Source of the DNA: Comamonadaceae bacterium
Lineage (GTDB): Bacteria; Pseudomonadota; Gammaproteobacteria; Burkholderiales; Burkholderiaceae_C
Length of the DNA stretch: 5,908 nt
NCBI GenBank assembly: GCA_021286965.1
Contig: JAJTBK010000188.1
Location: forward strand, 1 to 5,908
Reading direction: 5' to 3'
The translations under genes and the position numbers were made by a program. Under the pieces are notes generated by a model. That model did not search any database and was not told where the DNA came from. It saw only the letters and a program-made list of their open reading frames with translations. Within the stretch, counting starts at the first letter, position 1. Each line of letters starts with the position of its first letter. Shown here piece after piece: positions 1 through 5,908 of the stretch.

Positions 1-1258
1 AGCGGAAACCTTGGGGATCCAGCGTGACCAGGGTGTAGCCGCGCGGCAGCGCGACCATGGGATCGTCGGGGGTGAACAGTCTGCCGTCGGTGCCGAAGCC
101 CGATGGAAAGCGTTGCGTGGCATCGCTGGCCCATACCAGCAGTTTGCCGCCTGTGACTTCCAGAACGTCGCCTGCCTGGCGCGGCCATTCCATGCGTAGT
201 GAACTGGCACGGAGCATGGCGTGTTGTTCGATGGCGTCGAGTCCATGCCGTCCTGGCCGCCGGGGAATGTCGGCATGAACTGATAGCGCATAGATGCGCA
301 CACCGCGCCCACCGGGGCGTACTTGGCCGGAAGCCAGGTCGTAGGTCATGCCTTCTGGCTCGTCCGGCAGATCGAGTGTCACGCCGGTGCTGTCGCCGCG
401 CGGAGTCGCCAGCCACTGTGCTGTGGCGGGCGCTGTATGGATGGCCTGCCGCTGCACGAGGTACGGGCCTTGATCCATGAGGGCGACGACGGCCTGGCCG
501 CGCCGTGCACTGTCTGCCCAGGCGTCGCCCAGCACGGCGAGCAGGCGGCGGGGGCCTCCTTGCTCATCGGTCAGCGGCAGCTCGTCGGCTGAGTCCAGGC
601 GCAGATGCGTCCAGTAGGTGCGCGTCATACCAAGCGGCGTGGCGATCTTGTCCTGGAAGACCTGGGCCCAGCGCTGGCCGGTTGCGGCTTCCACCGCCGC
701 ACCGGCGAGTTGAAACCCGGCGCTGCCATAGGCAAAGACCTCGCCCGGCACGCTGATCAGCGGGCGTTGGGTCACGTCCATGGCCGATTGCTCCAGCGTG
801 ATGCGGTGATCCTGGGCCAGGTCGTAATACTCACCCTTCACGCCCGCCAGCCCGGAGGTTTGCGACAGCAATTGGCGCAGCGTCAGCTTGCCGGCCGCTG
901 GCGGCAGCGTGGGTAGCCAGGTGGCAATGGGGGCATCCAGTTGCAGCTTGCCTTCGTCGACCACGGCCATGACTGTGGCCGCCGCCAGAAACTTCGATGC
1001 CGAGGCAATGGGGTATTGCGTATCGGCCTGGATGTCGCCAAAGCGGGTCAGCGACGCCGCTTGGCCACGCACGCCGGTGCCTACGCTGAACCCGCCCGAT
1101 CTCTGGGCGAGCATAGCCTGGGCCGCTTGCATGGCCGCAGGCGGCAGTGCGGCACGCTGCTGGGCCACGTGCTGGTCGGGTGTTTCCGAGGCCGATGCTT
1201 CAACCGCCGGACCCAACGCGAAACCCAATGCCAAATGGATGGCGACCAGTTTTTTCAT
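1..1258 (-). CDS. Secreted class C-type serine hydrolase, C-terminal half S41-peptidase-like; 3' end beyond window
   Basis: The frame is open from an ATG at 1258 to the left edge (419 codons, no stop). A GAGGAG ribosome site (1266-1271) lies 7 bp upstream of the start. Residues 1-23 form a signal peptide (MKK, hydrophobic stretch, cleavage probably after A21-S-A23), so the product is exported. Residues ~30-235 read as a class C beta-lactamase/PBP-like (S12) domain. The nucleophile motif is S86-A-S-K89, the second motif is Y177-G-S179 (88-residue spacing, near the family norm), and PLGM follows at 208-211. Substrate cannot be inferred; such proteins include esterases, D-aminopeptidases and carboxypeptidases. 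I see no third KTG/HTG motif. From about residue 240 the sequence instead resembles the N-terminal region of S41 peptidases: VTLDLPDEP (293-301), GVRIYAL, GGKLLVWA (370-377), FPSGFG and FTPDDP (395-400). That resemblance is from memory. It could be a genuine fusion, an in-frame deletion chimera, or an unfamiliar S12 C-terminus. It is probably cotranscribed with the gene ending 18 bp upstream. Confidence 0.8.
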   Translation of the reverse strand, partial: MKKLVAIHLALGFALGPAVEASASETPDQHVAQQRAALPPAAMQAAQAMLAQRSGGFSVGTGVRGQAASLTRFGDIQADTQYPIASASKFLAAATVMAVVDEGKLQLDAPIATWLPTLPPAAGKLTLRQLLSQTSGLAGVKGEYYDLAQDHRITLEQSAMDVTQRPLISVPGEVFAYGSAGFQLAGAAVEAATGQRWAQVFQDKIATPLGMTRTYWTHLRLDSADELPLTDEQGGPRRLLAVLGDAWADSARRGQAVVALMDQGPYLVQRQAIHTAPATAQWLATPRGDSTGVTLDLPDEPEGMTYDLASGQVRPGGRGVRIYALSVHADIPRRPGRHGLDAIEQHAMLRASSLRMEWPRQAGDVLEVTGGKLLVWASDATQRFPSGFGTDGRLFTPDDPMVALPRGYTLVTLDPQGFR

Positions 1259-1276
1259 GAACCCACTCCTCAGTAG

Positions 1277-1903
1277 TCAGGCGTGCGCCCACGAAGGCGC
1301 CGTGGACGGGCCCGCACCCAGGAAGAAACCGAACTGGATGTTCATCATCCCGACCGGCTCCAGGAAGCGGCTGTTGCGCAGTGGGCCGGCATCGACTGCG
1401 ACAAAACCCAGCGCCTGAGCCAGTTCGCGCACCTTGGCCGTGGCGGTCGGCTCATCACCGGCCACAAACACCTGCAGCTTGCGGCCTTCGCGCGCCTGCG
1501 CTGGCACCAGGGCGGCAAAGATGGTGTTGAACGCCTTGACGACATGCGCACTCGGAGCCGCCGCCTGCGTTTGTTCGGCGGCAGAGGTCGTCAGGCCGAC
1601 AACCAGGTTCTTGAAGTCTTCGCTGATGGGGTTGCTGACATCCACCAGCACCTTGCCGGTCAAATCGCCAGCTTCGGTCAGTACGCCGGCAATGGCCTGG
1701 TAGGGCAACGCCAGGATCACGATATCGGCGAGAGTGAAAGCGGCCGCAATGCCGCCGCCTTCGACCTTGGCGCCAATTTCATGGGCCAGAGCCGCTGCCT
1801 TGCCGGGATCTCGATCACCGACGACGACCCCGTATTGCGTTGCTGCCAAAGCGCGGGCGTAGGCCGCGCCGATGTTGCCGGTGCCAATGACTGCGATCTT
1901 CAT
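1277..1903 (-). CDS. NAD(P)-binding oxidoreductase, F420-reductase-like family
   Basis: This complete 208-aa cytoplasmic protein starts at ATG 1903 with AAGGA (1910-1914) 6 bp upstream. A Rossmann nucleotide-binding fold opens at residue 3: beta strand, then G7-T-G-N-I-G12. A second strand ends in GDRDP (29-33), a place where an Arg often goes with NADPH preference. Further family landmarks are D60-IVILALP-67, VDVSNP (87-92), KAFNT (123-127) and GPLRNSRFLEP (173-183). These match the F420-dependent NADP reductase / STEAP-reductase superfamily (Pfam F420_oxidored), whose usual length is 200-230 aa. Proteobacterial members are commonly annotated 'NADPH-dependent F420 reductase', but most of these bacteria do not make F420, so the real electron acceptor here is unknown (a flavin, quinone or metal chelate are possibilities). 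It is the first gene of a leftward unit with the serine hydrolase, and is divergent from the LysR gene, which probably regulates it. Confidence 0.9.
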   Translation of the reverse strand: MKIAVIGTGNIGAAYARALAATQYGVVVGDRDPGKAAALAHEIGAKVEGGGIAAAFTLADIVILALPYQAIAGVLTEAGDLTGKVLVDVSNPISEDFKNLVVGLTTSAAEQTQAAAPSAHVVKAFNTIFAALVPAQAREGRKLQVFVAGDEPTATAKVRELAQALGFVAVDAGPLRNSRFLEPVGMMNIQFGFFLGAGPSTAPSWAHA

Positions 1904-1944
1904 GAGAAATCCTTCATAGAGGTTGCTGCAGGAGCCTCAAGATT

Positions 1945-1960
1945 AAATTTGATCAAATTT
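1945..1960. promoter_or_regulatory. Perfect 16-bp palindrome, candidate LysR operator
   Basis: AAATTTGATCAAATTT equals its own reverse complement. It lies 42 bp from the oxidoreductase start and 48 bp from the lysR start, and overlaps the likely -35 element of lysR. That position suits an autorepressor and divergent-activator site. Binding by the adjacent regulator is inference. Confidence 0.5.
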
Positions 1961-1978
1961 CTGATAAATACATAAAAT
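1949..1978 (+). promoter_or_regulatory. Candidate sigma-70 promoter for lysR
   Basis: TTGATC (1949-1954, 4 of 6 to consensus) and TAAAAT (1973-1978, 5 of 6) are separated by 18 bp. The -10 box ends 29 bp before the lysR ATG, and AGGAG (1997-2001) lies between. The -35 hexamer falls inside the palindrome, so a protein bound there would block it. The surrounding sequence is so A+T-rich that other hexamer pairs are possible. Confidence 0.4.
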
Positions 1979-2007
1979 GTTTTTAAATTAGAAATCAGGA
2001 GTTTCCA

Positions 2008-2916
2008 ATGGATCGACTCACGAGCATGGCGGTGTTCGTCAAGGCCGTGGACATGGGCTCCTTCAGCGCCGCAGCCGACGCGCTGGAGATGTCACCCCAA
2101 CTGGTGGGCAAGCATGTTCAGGGCATAGAGCAACGCTTGGGCGTTCGGCTGCTCAACCGCACCACGCGCAGGCAAAGCCTGACTGACTTCGGCCGGTCGT
2201 TCTACGAACGCTCGAAGATCGTCCTGGCGGAAGTCGAGATCGCCGAGAGTCTGGCGGCCGAAACAAGAGCGACGCCCACAGGCAAGTTGCGCATCAACGC
2301 CCCCGTCAGCTTTGGTATGAAGACGCTGGCTCCCAAGTTGCCGGAATACATGCGGCGCCACCCGAAAGTGGCTGTGGAGCTGAGCCTGAGCAACCGCGCA
2401 GTGGACTTGGTTGATGAGGGTTATGACGTCGCTTTTCGTGTGGGTGAGCTGTCCGACAGCGGACTGATTGCACGGCCACTGGCGCCGTATCGCTTTGTCC
2501 TGTGTGCGGCGCCGAGCTATCTTGAGCGCCATCCGCCCCTGCTCACTCCTGCTGATCTGGAGCAAAACGAATGTCTGGTCTTCGCGCATACGGAACTGCG
2601 CACCCACTGGCCGCTTGACGGGCCTGAAGGCCGGGTCGTCGTGCCTGTGCAGGCGAAACTGGTGGTCGATCACGATGAGCCACTGCTGCACGCCGCGCTG
2701 GCCGGTATGGGCATTATTCTGCAGCCTCTGGAGATCGTGCGTGCGGCCTTGGCCGATGGCAGCCTGGTTCGACTGCTCCCGGATTACGAGGCCCCATCGC
2801 GGCTGATGCATGTGCTCTATGCGCCCGATCGTCGCATCACGCCCAAGCTCAGAAGCTTTCTTGATTTCTCTATGGAAGTATTTGGGCCGGAGCAAGGCTG
2901 CAGCGGGCTTGACTGA
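2008..2916 (+). CDS. LysR family transcriptional regulator
   Basis: This complete 302-aa DNA-binding regulator has its ATG supported by AGGAG (1997-2001) 6 bp upstream. The N-terminal winged helix-turn-helix covers about residues 3-60: FVKAVDMGSFSAAADALEMS leads into a recognition helix starting SPQLVGKHV, then LGVRLLNRTTRR (44-55). A linker helix (~60-88) is followed by the periplasmic-binding-protein-like effector domain from about residue 92 to 292, opening with GKLRINAPVSFG and containing the DLVDEGYDVAFRVGEL block. This arrangement is typical of the CrgA/DmlR-like branch. The recognition helix has QLVGKH where many relatives have a form closer to SAVSRQ, suggesting a distinct operator preference. 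It is divergent from the F420-reductase-like gene, the likely target along with the serine hydrolase. The effector molecule cannot be read from sequence. Confidence 0.95.
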   Translation: MDRLTSMAVFVKAVDMGSFSAAADALEMSPQLVGKHVQGIEQRLGVRLLNRTTRRQSLTDFGRSFYERSKIVLAEVEIAESLAAETRATPTGKLRINAPVSFGMKTLAPKLPEYMRRHPKVAVELSLSNRAVDLVDEGYDVAFRVGELSDSGLIARPLAPYRFVLCAAPSYLERHPPLLTPADLEQNECLVFAHTELRTHWPLDGPEGRVVVPVQAKLVVDHDEPLLHAALAGMGIILQPLEIVRAALADGSLVRLLPDYEAPSRLMHVLYAPDRRITPKLRSFLDFSMEVFGPEQGCSGLD

Positions 2917-2934
2917 CCCCTGACTTGTCAGGGG
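2917..2934. repeat. Inverted repeat just after the lysR stop, possible weak terminator
   Basis: CCCCTGAC-TT-GTCAGGGG is a perfect 8-bp inverted repeat beginning at the base after the lysR TGA. It could fold as a 7-bp stem with a CTTG tetraloop. It sits between convergent genes, where a bidirectional terminator would be expected. Neither side is followed by a T tract, so it is not a canonical intrinsic terminator; it may stabilise mRNA 3' ends or pause polymerase. Confidence 0.5.
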
Positions 2935-2937
2935 AAC

Positions 2938-2953
2938 ATTCATGTTCATGAAT
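2938..2953. repeat. Second short inverted repeat in the convergent gap
   Basis: ATTCATG-TT-CATGAAT is a perfect 7-bp inverted repeat with a 2-bp centre, 3 bp after the first hairpin. It also contains a tandem TTCATG TTCATG. It is A+T-rich and not followed by T residues, so a terminator role is weak; a protein-binding site or chance are alternatives. The rest of the gap to 3018 shows nothing else I can name apart from a poor GACCG/CGGTC pair (2968-2987). Confidence 0.4.
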
Positions 2954-3018
2954 CGACACCGGCCTTCGACCGTAACACATGGCGGTCTCAACTCTGAAGC
3001 GCCCTGCGCCGTCGAGTG

Positions 3019-4026
3019 TTACACGCCGTTGTGGTACCCGGTCACACGCTCGACTTCGTTTTTCGAGCCCAAAATCACGCTCACGCGCTCGTGCAGTTGG
3101 GTCGGCTGGATGTCCAGGATGCGCTGTTTGCCGTTGGTGGCGGCACCGCCGGCCTGTTCAACCAGCCAGCCCATGGGGTTGGCCTCGTACATCAGGCGCA
3201 GCTTGCCGGGTTTGTTGGGTTCGCGCTTGTCCCAGGGGTACATGAAGATGCCGCCGCGCATCAGGATACGGTGCACGTCGGCCACCATGCTGGCGATCCA
3301 GCGCATGTTGAAGTCCTTGCCGCGCGGGCCTTCCTTGCCGGCCAGGCATTCGTCGATGTAGCGGCGCACCGGTGCATCCCAGTGGCGCATATTGCTCATG
3401 TTGATGGCGAATTCCTTGGTGTCCTCGGGGATGCGGATGTTCTCGCGCGTGAGGACGAAGGAACCCTGCTCGCGGTCGAGCGTGAACATCGCAACGCCGT
3501 CGCCCACGGTCAGCACCAGCGTGGTTTGTGGGCCGTAGATGCAGTAGCCGGCAGCGACTTGTTGGTGGCCGGGCTGCAGGAAGTCGTTGTCATGCACGCC
3601 GGGGTGGCCTTCGGGTTTTTTCAGCACGCTGAAGATGGTGCCGATGCTGACGTTGACGTCGATGTTCGATGAACCATCGAGCGGGTCGAACATCAGCAGG
3701 TACTCGCCCTGCGGGTAGCGGTTGGGCACGACGTAGATGCCCTCCATCTCCTCGCTCGCCATGGCGGCCAGGTGGCCGCCCCATTCGTTGGCTTCGATCA
3801 GGGTCTCGTTGGCGATGATGTCGAGCTTTTTCTGCACCTCGCCCTGCACGTTCTCGCTGCCGGCGCTGCCCATCACGTCGCCGAGCTCGCCTTTGTTCAC
3901 GGCCAGGGCGATGCGCTTGCAGGCGCGGCCCACGACTTCGAGCAGCAGGCGCAACTGCGGCGGGATGCGGCCATCGACGCGTTGCTGCTCGACCAGGTAG
4001 CGGGTGAAGGAAATGCGGTTGTTCAT
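3019..4026 (-). CDS. fbp: Class I fructose-1,6-bisphosphatase
   Basis: This enzyme hydrolyses fructose 1,6-bisphosphate to fructose 6-phosphate and phosphate, the committed step of gluconeogenesis, in the cytoplasm; in autotrophs it also serves the Calvin cycle. The protein is complete at 335 aa, the normal class I length. Metal-binding landmarks are all present: S91-E-E93, FDPLDGSSN (113-121) and E281 within [11 protein letters not shown] (275-285). Substrate-binding landmarks include NMSN (209-212), R242, RGGIFMYP (257-264) and K275. The ATG at 4026 has GGAG (4035-4038) 8 bp upstream and lies 15 bp after the pepN stop. The two genes are therefore very likely cotranscribed, an order I recall as common in Burkholderiales. 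No separate promoter is visible, and no Calvin-cycle gene is in view, so a gluconeogenic housekeeping role is the simplest reading. Confidence 0.98.
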   Translation of the reverse strand: MNNRISFTRYLVEQQRVDGRIPPQLRLLLEVVGRACKRIALAVNKGELGDVMGSAGSENVQGEVQKKLDIIANETLIEANEWGGHLAAMASEEMEGIYVVPNRYPQGEYLLMFDPLDGSSNIDVNVSIGTIFSVLKKPEGHPGVHDNDFLQPGHQQVAAGYCIYGPQTTLVLTVGDGVAMFTLDREQGSFVLTRENIRIPEDTKEFAINMSNMRHWDAPVRRYIDECLAGKEGPRGKDFNMRWIASMVADVHRILMRGGIFMYPWDKREPNKPGKLRLMYEANPMGWLVEQAGGAATNGKQRILDIQPTQLHERVSVILGSKNEVERVTGYHNGV

Positions 4027-4041
4027 GGGGGATTCTCCGAG

Positions 4042-5907
4042 TTAAGTCAGGGCGCGGGTGATGACCTCGCGCACATCGTTCGATAGTTCGGTTTTGGCGG
4101 CGACGCGGGCCAGTGCCTCGTGTGCGGCGCTGCGGTAGGGCTCGGCCAGGCGGCTCCAACGATCCATGGCGCGTGCCAGGCGGGCTGCCACCTGGGGGTT
4201 GAGGGTGTCGAGCTCAAGCACACGCTCGGCCCAGAAAACGTAGCCCGCCGCATCGCGTCGGTGGAAGGCGCCGGGGTTGGCGCTGCAGTAGCTGAAAATC
4301 AGGCTGCGTGCGCGGTTGGGGTTCTTGAGCGAGAAATCCGGGTGCTTGAGCAGCTGGCGCACGCTGGCGAGCACGTCACCGCCACGGTCGCAACGGCCGG
4401 CCTGCAGGGCAAACCATTTGTCCAGCACCAGGGCGTCGTCCTTGAACAGCTGGTGAAAGCGTGCCAGTGCCGGTTGCGCCAGGGCGTGGCCGCTGCCGAC
4501 CAGGGCGGCGAGGGCAGCCAGACGATCGGTCATGTTGCCGGCGTCCTTGAAGCGCTGGTAGGCCTTGCCGGGCCAGATGGCGTCGCCGCTTTCGCGCGCC
4601 GCCAGGCACAGCATCGACAGGGCCAGGCCGGCCAGGGCGCGGCGGCCGCTGCTGTTGGCGTCGGGGCGGTAGGCGCCGCTGGCCTGGTGTGTCTCGTAGG
4701 CCCAGGCCCAGTCGGCGTGCAGGCGCTGCGCCAGCTCGGCACGCAGGGCCTCGCGCACGGCATGGATGCGCTGGGGATCGACCGCCTCGAGTTGTTCGGC
4801 GATGTAGCTCTCCGACGGCAGCGTCAGCACCAGCTCCTTGAAGGCGGCGTCGAGCTGCGGGTGGCGCAGCACGGTGCGCAGCGCCTGCAGCAGGGGCTGG
4901 GGTAGCTGCTCCTGCTCAAATTGGCCGCTAGGGCTGATGAGTAAAGCGTCATCAGCTATTAATTTGATAGTGGTTTGCAGGAGCAGGCGCTGCCCGGCTT
5001 CCCAGCGGTTGAAGGCGTCGCTGTCGTGCGCCAGCAGGGTCAGCAGCTCGGTGTCGCTGTAGGCGCAGTCCAGGATGACCGGGGCGCTGAAACCGCGCAG
5101 CAGCGAAGGCACGGGTGGCTCTGCGATGTGCACAAAGGTCAGCGTCTGCTGCGCCTGGGTCAGCACCACGGTGCGTTCGGTGCCTGCGGTGTGAGGCTCG
5201 CCCGCGAGCTGCAGGGGCAGGGCGCTGCCACCCTGGCCCAGCAGGCCCAGGGTGACCGGGATGACGAAGGGCTGCTTTTCGGCCTGGCCGGGCGTGGCCG
5301 GGCAGGATTGCGACAGGCTCAGGGTGTAGGTCTGGGCGGCACTGTCGTACTGGCCCACGGCCTGCACGCGCGGCGTGCCGGCCTGGCTGTACCAGCGGGC
5401 GAATTGTTCGCGGTGCGCAGCCAGCGGGCTGTCCGGGTTGGCGTCGGCCATGGCGGCGAGGAAGTCGTCGCAGGTCACGGCCTGGCCGTCGTGGCGTTCG
5501 AAGTACAGCTTCATGCCACGGGCAAAGCCTTCGCGCCCCACGAGGTTGTGCTGCATCCGCACCACCTCGGCACCTTTTTCGTAGATGGTGACGGTGTAGA
5601 AGTTGTTGATCTCGACGTAGCTGTCCGGGCGCACCGGGTGCGCCATGGGGCCGGCGTCCTCGGGGAACTGGGCGGTGCGCAGCACGCGCACGTCTTCGAT
5701 GCGCTTGACGGCGCGCGCTGAAGGGGTGCCTGCCATGTCCTGGCTGAATTCCTGATCGCGGAACACCGTCAGGCCCTCTTTGAGCGAGAGCTGGAACCAG
5801 TCGCGGCAGGTGACGCGGTTGCCCGTCCAGTTGTGAAAGTACTCGTGGCCGACCACGCTCTCGATGTTGGCAAAGTCGGCATCGGTGGCCGTGGCTTCGC
5901 AGGCCAG
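4042..5907 (-). CDS. pepN: Aminopeptidase N, M1 family; 5' end beyond window
   Basis: This zinc metallopeptidase removes N-terminal residues from peptides in the cytoplasm during protein turnover. The frame enters at the right edge and 621 residues are visible. The ATG/GTG near 5856 is internal: in-frame coding continues to the edge with LACEATATDADF, close to E. coli PepN. Zinc ligands and catalytic glutamate are in H21-E-Y-F-H25 and E44 (LKEGLTVF), with E. coli spacing. The catalytic tyrosine is Y109 in IYEKGAEV. RWYSQAGTP and the C-terminal helical-repeat domain follow (NNMTD-like NMTDRLAALAALV, LDKWFALQA, NPNRARSLI), ending at TAA 4042. Aligning H21 with H297 of the E. coli enzyme places about 276 residues, including the GAMEN motif, outside the window. 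Residues ~314-331 are encoded by a palindromic low-GC segment (see the repeat at 4916-4967) that lengthens a loop by about six residues against my recollection of E. coli PepN. The gene precedes fbp in the same operon. Confidence 0.98.
   Translation of the reverse strand: MACEATATDADFANIESVVGHEYFHNWTGNRVTCRDWFQLSLKEGLTVFRDQEFSQDMAGTPSARAVKRIEDVRVLRTAQFPEDAGPMAHPVRPDSYVEINNFYTVTIYEKGAEVVRMQHNLVGREGFARGMKLYFERHDGQAVTCDDFLAAMADANPDSPLAAHREQFARWYSQAGTPRVQAVGQYDSAAQTYTLSLSQSCPATPGQAEKQPFVIPVTLGLLGQGGSALPLQLAGEPHTAGTERTVVLTQAQQTLTFVHIAEPPVPSLLRGFSAPVILDCAYSDTELLTLLAHDSDAFNRWEAGQRLLLQTTIKLIADDALLISPSGQFEQEQLPQPLLQALRTVLRHPQLDAAFKELVLTLPSESYIAEQLEAVDPQRIHAVREALRAELAQRLHADWAWAYETHQASGAYRPDANSSGRRALAGLALSMLCLAARESGDAIWPGKAYQRFKDAGNMTDRLAALAALVGSGHALAQPALARFHQLFKDDALVLDKWFALQAGRCDRGGDVLASVRQLLKHPDFSLKNPNRARSLIFSYCSANPGAFHRRDAAGYVFWAERVLELDTLNPQVAARLARAMDRWSRLAEPYRSAAHEALARVAAKTELSNDVREVITRALT
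4916..4967. repeat. Palindromic interspersed element embedded in frame in pepN
   Basis: Outer arms TCAAATT (4916-4922) and AATTTGA (4961-4967) enclose perfect inner arms GCTGATGA (4933-4940) and TCATCAGC (4949-4956) around an 8-bp loop. On the pepN strand it introduces codons rare in the gene (ATA, two TTA, TTT, CCT) and translates as IKLIADDALLISPSGQF without breaking the frame. It resembles palindromes with AATTTGATAGC-type ends that I recall scattered between genes in Comamonadaceae genomes. The family assignment is from memory; the symmetry and composition are seen directly. Confidence 0.65.
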
Positions 5908-5908
5908 C

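Larger units (their letters stand above)
1904..2007. promoter_or_regulatory. Divergent promoter/operator region between the oxidoreductase and lysR genes
   Basis: This 104-bp gap separates two divergently transcribed genes. Bases 1941-1996 contain only 9 G/C in 56, against flanks that are well over 60% G+C. It carries a perfect palindrome (1945-1960), T-N11-A spacings typical of LysR-type boxes (for example T1944/A1956), and the ribosome sites of both genes. LysR regulators usually bind such shared gaps, repressing themselves and controlling the divergent gene. The leftward promoter is not clear; no pair of hexamers stands out on that strand. Confidence 0.65.

Noticed and set aside
140..154. 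V-T-G-G-K (residues 368-372) as the missing third KTG/HTG-type motif of the serine hydrolase.
   Set aside because: It lies about 190 residues after YGS inside a block that matches S41-type N-terminal sequence, and lacks the His/Lys-Thr/Ser-Gly context of class C enzymes.
241..348. A local frameshift in the serine hydrolase gene, because in bases 241-300 another leftward frame has a stronger G/C bias at the third codon position (about 15 of 20 versus 10 of 20).
   Set aside because: The main frame stays open throughout and gives a sensible, family-like reading (GVRIYAL and the following block). The alternative frame meets a stop at 346-348, so two compensating shifts would be needed.
1283..1975. 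A 230-codon rightward frame opposite the oxidoreductase gene.
   Set aside because: Arg/Gly-rich antisense shadow without a ribosome site; the opposing gene has a clear Rossmann fold and family motifs.
2092..2991. A 299-codon open frame on the minus strand opposite lysR.
   Set aside because: It mirrors the codon bias of the LysR gene, shows no recognisable domain, and the sense-strand gene is unmistakable.
4120..5721. Long rightward open frames (261 and 248 codons) opposite pepN, and a 218-codon one opposite fbp.
   Set aside because: They are low-complexity Gly/Ala/Val/Gln-rich translations expected opposite GC-rich genes; pepN and fbp explain the same bases with all their motifs.
5854..5856. 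GTG at 5856 as the start of a shorter pepN product.
   Set aside because: It sits three codons before the HEYFH zinc motif, in the middle of the catalytic domain, and homologous coding continues upstream to the window edge.
1..5908. tRNA/rRNA genes, CRISPR arrays, transposase genes or attachment sites.
   Set aside because: I saw no tRNA-like arms, regularly spaced repeats, or transposase/integrase motifs on either strand.

Overview
The window is GC-rich (by eye well over 60% G+C) with strongly G/C-biased third codon positions. The PepN and class I FBPase sequences, and the pepN-fbp gene order, point to a betaproteobacterium of the order Burkholderiales. An interspersed palindrome inside pepN looks like those I recall from Comamonadaceae genomes, so that family is my best guess. 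This placement is inference; no database was consulted.

Left part (1-2916): a small regulatory module. A LysR-type regulator reads rightward (2008-2916). Across a 104-bp, very A+T-rich gap, a two-gene unit reads leftward. Its first gene is a 208-residue NAD(P)-binding protein of the F420-reductase-like family (1277-1903). After 18 bp comes a secreted serine hydrolase of the class C beta-lactamase/penicillin-binding-protein fold (1258 down past base 1). That hydrolase frame stays open for 419 codons to the window edge. Its front half has a signal peptide, SxxK and YxS motifs, but its second half does not look like the rest of a class C fold. Instead it resembles the N-terminal, non-catalytic region of S41-family peptidases. 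The divergent gap carries a perfect 16-bp palindrome overlapping a plausible promoter for the regulator, so the LysR protein probably controls itself and the two-gene unit.

Middle (2917-3018): a convergent gap of 102 bp with two adjacent inverted repeats (8-TT-8 and 7-TT-7), neither followed by a T tract.

Right part (3019-5908): a leftward housekeeping operon, pepN then fbp. The pepN gene (aminopeptidase N, M1 family) enters from the right edge, lacking roughly its first 276 residues, and ends 15 bp before fbp (class I fructose-1,6-bisphosphatase, complete, 335 aa). Within pepN a ~52-bp palindromic, low-GC segment with rare codons appears to be an interspersed repeat absorbed in frame as a loop.

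The two most interesting signals are the in-frame palindrome in pepN and the apparent S12/S41 chimera at the left edge. The rest is ordinary core or accessory metabolism.
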